NCBI GenBank assembly: GCA_001567085.1
Contig: LMZS01000059.1
Coordinates: forward strand, 1-56,339
Direction: 5' to 3'
DNA length: 56,339 bases
DNA from: Chloroflexi bacterium OLB15
GTDB lineage: Bacteria; Chloroflexota; Anaerolineae; Aggregatilineales; Phototrophicaceae
The number at the start of each line of letters is the position of its first letter. Within the stretch, counting starts at the first letter, position 1. The notes under the pieces were generated by a model. The model saw only the letters and a list, made by a program, of their open reading frames with translations. It ran no database searches and was not told where the DNA came from. Below, in pieces: positions 26,069-34,942 of this stretch. The translations under genes and the position numbers were made by a program.

Positions 26069-27292
26069 ATGAAGCTGAACAAAGTAGTTGGACTTCTCAG
26101 TTCGGCTGCACTGGCGACCGCACTGAGTGTATCGCTAGTCGCTGCCCAGGATGGCGACAACGTAATTCGTATCGCCTCTCAGACTCCGCTTTCGGGACCT
26201 CAGTCAGTATTGGGCGTCTCGATGAGCAACGCAGTTCGGTTGGCGATTGATGAACTGAGCCAGCCTCTGGTTGACATGGGCTACACGGTTGAGTATGTGC
26301 CCTTTGACGATCAGGCAACTCCTGAAGTTGGTGTTTCGAACGCGCAGCAAATCGTGGCGGATCCCAGCATTCTCGCCGTGGTTGGTCACCTGAACAGCGG
26401 TGTAGCCATTCCTTCATCGGAAGTCTACAACGAAAATGATCTGGTGATGATTTCGCCCGCAAACACCAACCCGGCAATCACCGATCGCGGCTATGCGACG
26501 GTCAATCGCGTTTGCGGCCGTGACGACCTGCAGGGCCCCACTGGCGCGAACTATGCAGCTGAATTGGGCATCACTTCGGCGTACGTGCTCCACGACACCA
26601 CTGCGTATGGTCAGGGTGTGGCAGAGTACTTCCAGGACGAAGCGGAACGCCTCGGCATCACCGTTCTCGGCTTTGAAGGCACTGAAGAAGCGTCGAACTT
26701 CGATGCTATCATTCAACCAATTCTGGCTCAGTCTCCCGAATTGATTTACTTCGGCGGTATCTACAGCCAGACTGCCGCCTTCCTGGCACAGGCACGCGCT
26801 GCTGGTTACGAAGGTCTGTTTATGGGACCTGACGGCACCGACAGCACCGAATTCGCGGCGATTGCCGGCGATGCTGCAGTTGGCACCCTCTACACCACTG
26901 TTGCTGGCCCCGCAAGCATTTACCCGAATGCCGCTGCGTTCATCGAGAGCTACACCGAAGCCTTCGGTGAAGGCCCGCAGCCGTTTGCTGCCCAGTCCTA
27001 TGACTCGACGGCAATTGCTCTTCAGGCAATTCAGGCCGCAATTGAATCCACTGGTGGTCTTCCGAGCCGTGCAGACGTAGCCGCTGCTGTTCGTGCAACC
27101 GCTGACTACGAAGGCTTGACCGGCACCATCACGTTTGATGCGAACGGCGATCCTGAAATCGGTCTGTACTACGTGATTGAAGTTGTGTCAGGTGACCCGG
27201 CCGAATGGAGCAACAACTCGATCATCGCGACGCTTGAAATTCCGTCGCCCTTGACCGCTGCTGCCATGGCTGAAGCAACCCCGGCTTCGTAG
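26069..27292 (+). CDS. livK: Branched-chain amino-acid ABC transporter substrate-binding protein
   Basis: 407 aa. Signal peptide residues 1-26, cleavage after VAA. The mature protein is type 1 binding fold with IRIASQTPLSGPQS at its start and SNAQQIVADPSILAVVGHLNS, the usual Leu/Ile/Val-binding pattern. The C-terminus ends in Ala/Thr/Pro residues. It heads the livKHMGF cluster. A long hairpin follows, probably letting this gene be expressed more strongly than the permeases. The exact ligand may be another amino acid or small acid. Confidence 0.93.
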   Translation: MKLNKVVGLLSSAALATALSVSLVAAQDGDNVIRIASQTPLSGPQSVLGVSMSNAVRLAIDELSQPLVDMGYTVEYVPFDDQATPEVGVSNAQQIVADPSILAVVGHLNSGVAIPSSEVYNENDLVMISPANTNPAITDRGYATVNRVCGRDDLQGPTGANYAAELGITSAYVLHDTTAYGQGVAEYFQDEAERLGITVLGFEGTEEASNFDAIIQPILAQSPELIYFGGIYSQTAAFLAQARAAGYEGLFMGPDGTDSTEFAAIAGDAAVGTLYTTVAGPASIYPNAAAFIESYTEAFGEGPQPFAAQSYDSTAIALQAIQAAIESTGGLPSRADVAAAVRATADYEGLTGTITFDANGDPEIGLYYVIEVVSGDPAEWSNNSIIATLEIPSPLTAAAMAEATPAS

Positions 27293-27309
27293 CCTTATCG
27301 GCTAAATTT

Positions 27310-27371
27310 GCGGCGAGGCTGTGTGCTAATCAATTGATGATTGGTATACAGCCCGCCGCTTCTTTTTTATT
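27310..27371 (+). terminator. Strong intercistronic hairpin after livK
   Basis: About 22 bp of stem in three segments (GCGGCG/CGCCGC, GGCTGT/ACAGCC, then a 10-bp stretch), loop ATTGA, followed by TTCTTTTTT. It ends 18 bases before livH, so it must be a partial terminator or an mRNA stabiliser. Confidence 0.8.
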
Positions 27372-27388
27372 GGCTCGGAGTACGATGT

Positions 27389-28582
27389 ATGAGTTCTGAA
27401 TCGCTGTCTCCCCGGCAAGGTGGGTTGTTAGACCCGCTGATCCAATCCGAAGCCTGGCAACGGTTTTCACATACGGGCTTTTATCGCTTCATTGTTTTTC
27501 CTATTGGGCAAATTATCGTCTTCATCGTAGCAGCAACAGTATTCCTTACTGCGCTTGCCTACCTTGTTGCGTTACTTATCCCTGAACCGCGTCCAAATAT
27601 CGTTTTGTCCGATCAAATCAGCCGGCAGCTTCCTGGCATGGTTATCAGCGGAATCAGTATTGGTTTCGTATATGCGATGGTTGCGCTTGGCTATACGCTG
27701 GTTTACGGCGTATTGAAATTCATCAATTTTGCCCATAGTGAAATCTTCATGTTTGGCTCGGTCATTGGCTTTGCCTTCATGAACTTTCTTTCTTCTGCAG
27801 GTGTACTGGCTGATTGGAACCCGGTTGTTCTGGTCATTGCGACAATACTCATTTCTGGCATTGCCAGTGGGTTGTTGGCCGTCTTGATCGAGCGTGTTGC
27901 CTATAAACCGTTGAGAAATGCGCCGCGCTTAGTTCCGCTGATCACTGCAATTGGTATTTCATTCATTTTGCAGGACGTGGTGCGCGCGCTGGCTTCGATA
28001 ACCATCAACGACTTTAACCTGACTTATCCAACGCGGAATATTGCGTTTTTTCAAAACCCTATCCCCGTGGTCATAGGCACTAATGAGGTTCGTGTTCGCA
28101 TGACCTCGATCATTATTGTGATCGCCGCTGTAATCATGCTGCTAGCGCTGAATTACTTCGTGAATGGCACTAAAGCTGGTCGCGGTATTCGTGCGATTTC
28201 TATGGATCAGGCAACATCAGGTTTGATGGGTATTCCTGTAAACCTAATGATTTCGCTTACGTTTTTTATCGGTGGCGCATTTGGTGGCGCAGCTGGCGCG
28301 TTGTTCGGGCTGAACGTCGGGAATGTTACGCCCTATATCGGTTTTATACCGGGCTTAAAAGCCTTTACGGCGGCGGTGCTTGGCGGTATTGGAAACATTA
28401 CCGGCGCGCTGCTTGGCGGTCTGCTGATTGGCATGATCGAAGCGTTCCTCAATGGCTTGCTGCCGTATTTTCCTGCAATTGGCATTCGCTATACAGATAT
28501 TATCACCTTCGGCATCCTGATCGCGGTGTTGATCTTCCGCCCCAGCGGTTTGCTCGGCGAACGCGTGGATGAGAAGGTATAG
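27389..28582 (+). CDS. livH: Branched-chain amino-acid ABC transporter permease LivH
   Basis: 397 aa membrane protein. The core helices show the LivH pattern: GISIGFVYAMVALGYTLVYGVLK, then FAHSEIFMFGSV, and later AFTAAVLGGIGNITGA. The N-terminal extension of about 75 residues with its own membrane helix is longer than in the standard (about 300 aa) permease. The ATG at 27389 has GGAG upstream and follows the hairpin; a longer frame would begin inside it. Works with LivM, LivG and LivF in the cytoplasmic membrane. Confidence 0.93.
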   Translation: MSSESLSPRQGGLLDPLIQSEAWQRFSHTGFYRFIVFPIGQIIVFIVAATVFLTALAYLVALLIPEPRPNIVLSDQISRQLPGMVISGISIGFVYAMVALGYTLVYGVLKFINFAHSEIFMFGSVIGFAFMNFLSSAGVLADWNPVVLVIATILISGIASGLLAVLIERVAYKPLRNAPRLVPLITAIGISFILQDVVRALASITINDFNLTYPTRNIAFFQNPIPVVIGTNEVRVRMTSIIIVIAAVIMLLALNYFVNGTKAGRGIRAISMDQATSGLMGIPVNLMISLTFFIGGAFGGAAGALFGLNVGNVTPYIGFIPGLKAFTAAVLGGIGNITGALLGGLLIGMIEAFLNGLLPYFPAIGIRYTDIITFGILIAVLIFRPSGLLGERVDEKV

Positions 28583-28592
28583 GAGAGGGGAT

Positions 28593-30050
28593 ATGGCAAC
28601 TGTCTCTGCAATGACCCCTGCGAAAACTGGATTTCGTGAAATCTTAAGCCGCCCCGCTGTTGGGCTTGCTGTCGCTATCCTCTATGTTGTTGTCGCAGTC
28701 CTGTTCGTTTTCATGCTTGACCGTCGCAGCCTCTGGTATCCTTTGGCTTCTCTGGTTATTGCGCCTATCTTTTTGCTTAGCCCGCTGGTTGTAGCATCGC
28801 TGAGCATGCCGCGTATCGCCAGGATTGTGCTGCTGGTGGTGATGTTTGCTGTAGTGATGCCAGTTGTCGGCATTTCTAACCCTCCATACTTGGAACTTGC
28901 CGTTCAAATCTCAATCTTTGCTGGCCTGGCGCTCGGTCTGAATATCGTTGTTGGTTTTGCGGGGCTTCTTGACCTCGGCTATGTCGCCTTCTTTGCGGTT
29001 GGCGCTTATCTGTGGGGGATGGCAACCTCCCCCTCAGAAACGATCTTCACAGAAAATGCGTGGACGGTCAGTTATTGGGCTTCCAACCCCGATCTTTCGC
29101 CGTTAGCCGCTGGTTTTGTGGCGTTCGTGCAGAGCGGGGCATTCTTCTTTGTGATGTTCATTGGGATCGCTGCTGCCGGGTTAGTTGGCGTGCTGCTCGG
29201 TTTGCCGGTGCTGCGGTTGCGCGGCGACTATCTCGCTATTGTCACGCTTGGCTTTGGTGAAGTAATTCGTATCTTTGCGCGTAATCTTGACTCGCCAATT
29301 AACTTTACCAACGGCGCGCAGGGCTTGCGTAACATCGCGGCACCGCCGCTGCCTGGCTTCTACATAAGCTTTACTGAAAGCATAGCCTCAGTGCTTGGGC
29401 TGCGCGTAGACAACCCGGCCGTACTAGCCAAACAGTTGTTGTTTTACACCATAGGTCTTGTGCTGCTGTTTGTGATTATTCTGGTATGCTTCCGGCTAAA
29501 AGACTCGGTGATTGGCCGCGCCTGGACGGCAATTCGCGAAGACGAAATTGCCGCGATTGCCATGGGTGTGCCGCTGGTACGCATGAAATTGCTGGCGTTT
29601 GCAAGCGGCGCGGCGTTTGCTGGCGCCATCGGGGTGCTGTATGCCGCCAAACAGACGTTCATTGACCCACAAAGTTTTATTTTGCTTCAATCCATTACTA
29701 TTCTGGCAATGGTAATCGTTGGCGGTATGGGTAACGTCAAGGGCGTGGTTCTTGGCGCGATGATCATCACGCTGGTGGAATTGCATACTCTACCCAACCT
29801 TTCGTTGCAACTGAACGCGCTGCGCAATGCGGGGCAGTTGAATATTCCCACGCAGCTCGATCCTGCGAAGTATCAGCCGCTGGTCTTTGGGTTTGTGCTG
29901 GTACTGATGATGCTCTTCCGCCCGGCTGGATTGCTGCCTGAGAAGAGCCGCAGACTTGAATTGATGGAACGTAATGAAGATGATGAGTTGCCAAAAGAAG
30001 AGCCGATATCTGATGCTGTGCTGGTAGACGGATCGGTGCCTCAGGAGTAG
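28593..30050 (+). CDS. livM: Branched-chain amino-acid ABC transporter permease LivM
   Basis: 485 aa. Family motifs LGLNIVVGFAGLLDLGYVAFFAVGAY, GVLLGLPVLRLRGDYLAI and TLGFGEVIRI are present. As with LivH, the N-terminus has an extra stretch (about 110 residues, several helices) before the core. The ATG at 28593 is preceded by AGGAGAGGGG. It starts ten bases after livH stops. The acidic C-terminal tail (MERNEDDELPKEE) is cytoplasmic. Confidence 0.93.
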   Translation: MATVSAMTPAKTGFREILSRPAVGLAVAILYVVVAVLFVFMLDRRSLWYPLASLVIAPIFLLSPLVVASLSMPRIARIVLLVVMFAVVMPVVGISNPPYLELAVQISIFAGLALGLNIVVGFAGLLDLGYVAFFAVGAYLWGMATSPSETIFTENAWTVSYWASNPDLSPLAAGFVAFVQSGAFFFVMFIGIAAAGLVGVLLGLPVLRLRGDYLAIVTLGFGEVIRIFARNLDSPINFTNGAQGLRNIAAPPLPGFYISFTESIASVLGLRVDNPAVLAKQLLFYTIGLVLLFVIILVCFRLKDSVIGRAWTAIREDEIAAIAMGVPLVRMKLLAFASGAAFAGAIGVLYAAKQTFIDPQSFILLQSITILAMVIVGGMGNVKGVVLGAMIITLVELHTLPNLSLQLNALRNAGQLNIPTQLDPAKYQPLVFGFVLVLMMLFRPAGLLPEKSRRLELMERNEDDELPKEEPISDAVLVDGSVPQE

Positions 30051-30055
30051 ACAAT

Positions 30056-30850
30056 ATGCTGCTTAAAGTGAATAACCTTGTCAAATCCTTCGGAGGTATT
30101 CGCGCCGTACGCGATGTCACTATTGGCATTTCCGAAGGAAGCATTAGCTCAATTATCGGGCCTAATGGCGCGGGTAAGACCACATTTTTCAACCTGTTGA
30201 CCGGGATTTATAAGCCTGATCAGGGAAGCATAGATTTTAATGGGCGCTCGCTGATTGGGTTGCGACCTGATCAGGTGAATAAAGCGGGTATTGCCCGAAC
30301 GTTTCAAAGCATCCGTCTTTTTGGCAATATGACAGTGCTTGAAAATATCATGGTTGGCACACATTCGCGGCTGCACATTTCGCTTCCGCACACGCTGCTG
30401 CGCACCCGCCGTTTCAAGGAACAGGAACGCCTTGTGCAGGAAAAGGCCAGCATGCTGCTAAAGTTTGCTGGACTTTCGGGCAAGGGCGATGAGCTGAGCA
30501 AGAATCTTCCCTATGGCGATCAGCGCCGTATTGAAATTGCGCGCGCGCTGGCTAGCGACCCTAAGCTGATTCTTTTGGATGAACCGACAGCCGGCATGAA
30601 TCCGCAGGAAAGTGCCGAAGCGATGAGTTTGTTTCGCAAAATTCGGGATGAACTGGGAATCACTGTTGTGCTGATCGAGCATGACATGCGGGTTGTCATG
30701 GGCATTAGTGAACATATTGACGTGCTGGATTACGGGCAGAAGATCGCGGAAGGCACGCCGGAAGAAATACGTGCCAACCCACGCGTGGTTGAAGCCTATC
30801 TCGGAAGACGCGCGATGGGTGGAGGGGCAAACAATGACAGTGCTGCTTGA
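30056..30850 (+). CDS. livG: Branched-chain amino-acid ABC transporter ATPase LivG
   Basis: 264 aa. Walker A GPNGAGKTT, Q-loop GIARTFQSI, signature-region LPYGDQRRIEIARAL and Walker B LILLDEPTAGM, then H-loop IEHDM. The LPYGDQRR form is typical of LivG. It begins five bases after livM and overlaps livF by 17 bases. Together with LivF it forms the ATP-hydrolysing heterodimer. Confidence 0.95.
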   Translation: MLLKVNNLVKSFGGIRAVRDVTIGISEGSISSIIGPNGAGKTTFFNLLTGIYKPDQGSIDFNGRSLIGLRPDQVNKAGIARTFQSIRLFGNMTVLENIMVGTHSRLHISLPHTLLRTRRFKEQERLVQEKASMLLKFAGLSGKGDELSKNLPYGDQRRIEIARALASDPKLILLDEPTAGMNPQESAEAMSLFRKIRDELGITVVLIEHDMRVVMGISEHIDVLDYGQKIAEGTPEEIRANPRVVEAYLGRRAMGGGANNDSAA

Positions 30851-31553
30851 GCTAACGCAGGTTCACACCTATTACGGTCACATCCATGCCTTGAAAGGGG
30901 TGAGCGTTCGTGTTGATCAGGGCGAAGTGGTGACGCTGGTAGGCGCGAATGGCGCTGGCAAAACGACTACGCTCAAAACGATCAGCGGCATAACGCGCCC
31001 CAAACGGGGGAAGGTGATGTTCAACGGTCAGGATATCACCGATATGGCGCCGCATCATATCTCGGCGCAGGGTATCGCCCATGTGCCAGAGGGACGTCGG
31101 ATATTTCCGCTGCTTTCAGTACGCGAAAATCTTGAAGTTGGCTCGTGGAACGTAAAAGGCGGCCGTGGAATCATCAGCGACCGTATGAATCAAATGTTTG
31201 ATATGTTCCCACGTTTGAAAGAGCGTATTAACCAAAAGGGCGGCACGCTTTCAGGCGGCGAGCAGCAAATGCTGGCGATGGCACGCGCGCTGATGATGGC
31301 GCCTTCGGTTTTGCTGCTTGATGAGCCTTCAATGGGCTTAGCGCCTGTTCTGGTTGAAGGAATTTTCGAGATTGTTAAGCGTATTAACGAGGCTGGAAAT
31401 ACTGTGTTACTGGTCGAACAGAACGCGTTGATGGCGCTGGAAATTGCCCATCGTGGTTACGTGCTGCAAACAGGCGAGATTGTCCTTGAAGATACCGGAG
31501 CAGCTCTGCTGCAAAACGACCTTGTGCGTAAGGCGTATCTGGGCGAGACTTAG
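30834..31553 (+). CDS. livF: Branched-chain amino-acid ABC transporter ATPase LivF
   Basis: 239 aa. Walker A GANGAGKTTT, signature LSGGEQQMLAMARAL, Walker B VLLLDEPSMGLAP and EQN in place of the H-loop histidine, typical for LivF. The start at 30834 overlaps the end of livG, which indicates translational coupling. A terminator follows the stop, so it ends the five-gene operon. Confidence 0.95.
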   Translation: MTVLLELTQVHTYYGHIHALKGVSVRVDQGEVVTLVGANGAGKTTTLKTISGITRPKRGKVMFNGQDITDMAPHHISAQGIAHVPEGRRIFPLLSVRENLEVGSWNVKGGRGIISDRMNQMFDMFPRLKERINQKGGTLSGGEQQMLAMARALMMAPSVLLLDEPSMGLAPVLVEGIFEIVKRINEAGNTVLLVEQNALMALEIAHRGYVLQTGEIVLEDTGAALLQNDLVRKAYLGET

Positions 31554-31580
31554 AAAATTGAGCGGCTCGTAATAGGGAAG

Positions 31581-31604
31581 GGGCGAGTATTTCTCGCCCT
31601 TTTT
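31581..31604 (+). terminator. Rho-independent terminator of the liv operon
   Basis: 7-bp GC-rich stem GGGCGAG / CTCGCCC, loop TATTT, then TTTTT. Confidence 0.85.
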
Positions 31605-31704
31605 GTTGCCTGAAAGCAGCTGGTCTAATGCCAAAGTGGACGGGGTTCAGCCATCTACGGCACAATAGAGGCTATGTTTAGCGGCAGAATTGGAGAGCGT
31701 TGGA

Positions 31705-32427
31705 ATGGCGAATATACGCGTAACTGTATGGAATGAAGGGCGGCATGAACAAACGCATGAGGCAGTTCAGAAGGTATACCCGCAGGGCATTCATGGCGCG
31801 ATTGCTGAGGGTTTGCGCGATGCGGGCTTTACAGTACAAACTGCGACTCTTGACCAACCTGAGCATGGTTTAAGCGAGTCGGTGCTCGATCAAACCGATG
31901 TGCTGATTTGGTGGGCGCATATTGCCCATCATCAGGTGGATGATGCCATTGTAGAGCGGGTTCACCAGCGCGTGCTTGGCGGTATGGGGCTGATTGTGCT
32001 GCATTCAGGCCACTTCTCGAAGATTTTCAAGCGCTTGATGGGCACCAGCGGTAACCTGAAATGGCGCGAAATCGGCGAAAAGGAACGTTTGTGGGTGATC
32101 AATGCCGCGCACCCGATTGCTGATGGGCTAGATGATTATTTTGTGCTTGAACACGAGGAAATGTATGGAGAGCCGTTCGGTATTCCTGAGCCAGACTCGT
32201 TGGTTTTCGTAAGCTGGTTTGCTGGTGGCGAGGTTTTTCGGAGCGGCTGCTGCTGGTATCGTGATCAGGGTAAAGTGTTCTATTTCCGCCCCGGCCATGA
32301 AACTTTTCCAACCTATTACGATGCCAATGTGCGCAAAGTGCTTGCAAATGCAGTGAATTGGGCTGCGCCTACTCACGGCCCAAAGGTTACAGTTGCAAAT
32401 CGTCGTGACCCGCTGGAAGAGCTGTAG
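31705..32427 (+). CDS. ThuA-like (trehalose utilisation) domain protein
   Basis: 240 aa glutamine-amidotransferase-like fold. Visible features are [36 protein letters not shown] and [13 protein letters not shown], all characteristic of the ThuA family. ThuA proteins act in disaccharide breakdown, though their reaction is poorly defined. The ATG at 31705 has GGAGAG nearby; a longer TTG frame begins at 31690. It starts an operon of four genes (31705-34552) with short gaps and overlaps. Trehalose use is a family label only; here the substrate is unknown. Confidence 0.85.
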   Translation: MANIRVTVWNEGRHEQTHEAVQKVYPQGIHGAIAEGLRDAGFTVQTATLDQPEHGLSESVLDQTDVLIWWAHIAHHQVDDAIVERVHQRVLGGMGLIVLHSGHFSKIFKRLMGTSGNLKWREIGEKERLWVINAAHPIADGLDDYFVLEHEEMYGEPFGIPEPDSLVFVSWFAGGEVFRSGCCWYRDQGKVFYFRPGHETFPTYYDANVRKVLANAVNWAAPTHGPKVTVANRRDPLEEL

Positions 32428-32436
32428 GTATTACCG

Positions 32437-33264
32437 ATGAAAGTTATCGTAGTTCTTTGTGACGCGCTGCGCGATGATGTTGCCGCCGCGCAAATGGGAT
32501 ATCTGGAGCATTTGGTAGAGCAGAAACTGGCGACGCGCTATACGGCAATCGCGCAGATGCCCACAATGTCTCGCCCGAATTATGAAACCATTCACACGGG
32601 TGTTCCGTGCAGCGTTCATGGCATTACGAACAATTACGAAGTGCGCCGCTCAAATATGCCTAACATCTTTTCGCTGGCGCAAAAGCAAGGCCTGGTCACG
32701 GCTGCTTCAGCCTTTTACTGGTATTCCGAATTGTACAACGGCACAGTTCCCTATGATCCGGTCATGCATCGGGAAGTAGATGACGAATCCCTGTGGATTC
32801 AACATGGCCGTTTTTATGGCGTGCCTGCGCTGCACACAGAGCAACCAGATGTTGAAGTGTTTGCGGCAGGGGGTATGCTGGCGCGTCGCTTTTATCCTGA
32901 CTACTTGCTCATTCACCCGATGCAGCTTGATGAGGCGGGGGAAAACTATGGCGGCGATTCCGTGCAATATCGCCGCGCTGTAATTGCGCAGGACACTATT
33001 ATTGCTAATCTGGTGCCGCAGTTGAAGCCCGCCGGGTATACGATTTTGGTCACTGCCGATCACGGCATGAATAACGATCCGTCTACACACGGCGGTTCGC
33101 GGCCAGAAGTACGCCATGTGCCGCTGTATATCATTCCGGCAGATGGCGATGGGGTGGGGAATACTGGGCAGCAGGTTTCGCAGTTGCAAATAGCGCCGAC
33201 GATCTGCAACCTTCTGAATATCCCTATCCCTGAAACAATGACCGCGCCGCCGATTGAATTGTGA
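32437..33264 (+). CDS. Alkaline-phosphatase superfamily protein (nucleotide pyrophosphatase/phosphodiesterase-like)
   Basis: 275 aa. Motifs follow the type I phosphodiesterase pattern: metal ligand D in VLCDALRDD, nucleophile region TMSRPNYETIHTG, and TADHGMNND plus the STHGGSRPEVRHVP histidines. It would hydrolyse a phosphate ester or phosphodiester. No signal peptide is seen, so it is probably cytoplasmic. It lies nine bases after the ThuA gene and its TGA overlaps the GTG of the next gene, so the operon assignment is strong. The substrate is unknown. Confidence 0.87.
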   Translation: MKVIVVLCDALRDDVAAAQMGYLEHLVEQKLATRYTAIAQMPTMSRPNYETIHTGVPCSVHGITNNYEVRRSNMPNIFSLAQKQGLVTAASAFYWYSELYNGTVPYDPVMHREVDDESLWIQHGRFYGVPALHTEQPDVEVFAAGGMLARRFYPDYLLIHPMQLDEAGENYGGDSVQYRRAVIAQDTIIANLVPQLKPAGYTILVTADHGMNNDPSTHGGSRPEVRHVPLYIIPADGDGVGNTGQQVSQLQIAPTICNLLNIPIPETMTAPPIEL

Positions 33265-34076
33265 GAAGTGGAAGCGAGAAAGACGTGGAATCGCTAGATT
33301 TACTGCTGGAAGCTGCGCTCGATCTGACGTGGAAAGCTGGACGTATCACGCTCGGCTATTTTCAAAGTGGCGTTGATGTTGAACGTAAACAAGACCAATC
33401 GCCAGTGACGATTGCTGATAAATCATCAGAATCATTTCTCAGAGACTCTCTGACCCACTTATTTCCCGATCATGGGCTCATTGGTGAGGAATTTGGCAGC
33501 TACCATCAAGATGCGCGTTACTGCTGGGTTATTGACCCGATTGATGGTACCAAGTCTTTTATTCATGGCGTGCCATTGTATGCCTGCCTGTTAGCTTTGA
33601 TTGATCGCAGCGCGCCGCCTGATAAAACTACGCTGGTTGGGGTAGCGCATTTCCCCGCGCTAAACGAAACGGTATACGCGGCGCAGGGCTGCGGTTGTTA
33701 CTGGAATGGTCGTCGAGCGAAGGTGTCTACTGTAGACACCTTAAGCGCTGCTGCTTTAATGTGCAGTGATTTTGCCCATTATGATCAACATCAACCAGCT
33801 TTTGAGGCGTTGGTTGCGCGAACTGGCATTCAACGCACATGGGGAGATGCCTACGGCTATGCGCTGGTCGCAACCGGACGCGCCGAAATCATGTTGGATC
33901 CCAAAATGAACATATGGGATTGCGCGCCTTTTGGTGTAATCATGGCTGAAGCTGGCGGTACATTTACCGATTGGGCAGGGTTAAGCACGATTGCTGGTGG
34001 CGAATCGGTTGCGACTAATGGCGTCCTGCGCGATCAGGTTTTTGAGATAATTAAGTTGGCACAGCCTTCGCCATGA
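33261..34076 (+). CDS. Inositol-monophosphatase family phosphatase
   Basis: 271 aa. The Mg-binding motifs GEEFG, DPIDGTKSF and WDCAPFGVIMAEAGG are intact. Similar proteins act on histidinol phosphate, myo-inositol 1-phosphate or fructose 1,6-bisphosphate, and the sequence style is closest to the histidinol-phosphatase branch. It starts with GTG inside the stop of the preceding gene and ends in an ATGA overlap with the next. A nearby hydrolase pair and a ThuA protein suggest a sugar-phosphate or cyclitol-phosphate pathway. Confidence 0.9.
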   Translation: MRSGSEKDVESLDLLLEAALDLTWKAGRITLGYFQSGVDVERKQDQSPVTIADKSSESFLRDSLTHLFPDHGLIGEEFGSYHQDARYCWVIDPIDGTKSFIHGVPLYACLLALIDRSAPPDKTTLVGVAHFPALNETVYAAQGCGCYWNGRRAKVSTVDTLSAAALMCSDFAHYDQHQPAFEALVARTGIQRTWGDAYGYALVATGRAEIMLDPKMNIWDCAPFGVIMAEAGGTFTDWAGLSTIAGGESVATNGVLRDQVFEIIKLAQPSP

Positions 34077-34552
34077 ATACGCCTACGCCTGAACAAATTC
34101 AAACGCTGCTCAGTACTTACGATCTGCTGAATAATTCAGGGACGTTACTGGTCGGGGTGCTGGTTTTGGGGCTGCTCACAGGCACTGTAGCCACCGGGAT
34201 ATTGTTATGGGACTGGTCACGAAACCAACTGCGGAATTGGCCAGCCATCACCGCGATCATTTTCGGAGCTATCCTAAACTGGGCAGGTTACGTTCTTTAT
34301 GGCGCGGCTGGGCGTATCATCTCGATTGAGATTACCACGCCGCGCGTATGGGTTGGCACAGAATACGAAGCGCTTTCTGAGCAAGTGAAAGTGATGATCG
34401 GCGCGGGCGGTGGATGGGGCGTGATTGGCATAACGGCTGGCGCTTTATTTATACTGCTGGGTATTGTCAGTATCGTTAAAAATTTCCTGCTGCGCCGCCG
34501 AAATAAAGCGGGGACGCCGGTTTCAAATGACGCCCCCAGCTTACGATTTTAA
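34073..34552 (+). CDS. Small membrane protein at the end of the ThuA operon
   Basis: 159 aa with three predicted membrane helices (about 25-47, 58-77 and 113-135) and a basic tail (LLRRRNKAG). Overlaps the phosphatase stop by ATGA. Family not recognised and no catalytic motif seen. It ends nine bases before a convergent lipoprotein gene, with no clear terminator between them. Confidence 0.75.
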   Translation: MNTPTPEQIQTLLSTYDLLNNSGTLLVGVLVLGLLTGTVATGILLWDWSRNQLRNWPAITAIIFGAILNWAGYVLYGAAGRIISIEITTPRVWVGTEYEALSEQVKVMIGAGGGWGVIGITAGALFILLGIVSIVKNFLLRRRNKAGTPVSNDAPSLRF

Positions 34553-34561
34553 GGCTGCCTT

Positions 34562-34825
34562 TCAGGCTTCAGCTGTTGCTTCTTCGGTTGCGTCTGGTGC
34601 CGGGGTTTCTTCAGCAGGTGCGCTTTCATCGGTTGATTCTGGCTCAACGGTTTGTTCAGCTTCAGCCGCCATTTCTGCTGTTGCCTCGGCAGTTGCTTCA
34701 GCGGTAGCCTCAATAGTCGGCGTGATTGTTGGCCGCAGCGTTGGCATAGGTGCCTGTTCAAGAGGCTGGCATGCAGCGGCAAGCAGAGCCAGACCAATAG
34801 CAGCGACGAGAAATTTAATGCGCAT
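34562..34825 (-). CDS. Small lipoprotein with low-complexity tail
   Basis: 87 aa. The signal MRIKFLVAAIGLALLAAAC has a lipobox with Cys at 19. The mature chain is a Pro/Thr stretch followed by a repetitive Ala/Thr/Glu tail (ATAE repeats and ETPAPDAT). No folded domain is evident. The ATG at 34825 has AAAGG eight bases upstream; a longer frame runs to 34846. Possibly a surface spacer. Repeats could also reflect slippage. Confidence 0.7.
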   Translation of the reverse strand: MRIKFLVAAIGLALLAAACQPLEQAPMPTLRPTITPTIEATAEATAEATAEMAAEAEQTVEPESTDESAPAEETPAPDATEEATAEA

Positions 34826-34942
34826 GAACATCGCCTTTCGCAACAATTTGAACTTGACGGTTGATAATACGTCAAATTCTAACGGGGTCTCGCTTGAATT
34901 GCATCATCCAACTCGCCTAAATGCAATGATGTGTAGGATATT

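Noticed and set aside
34600..34720. Repeated Ala/Thr/Glu codons as a possible CRISPR or phase-variation tract
   Set aside because: The repeats are short imperfect codon repeats inside one reading frame, with no spacers and not a simple tract of identical units.
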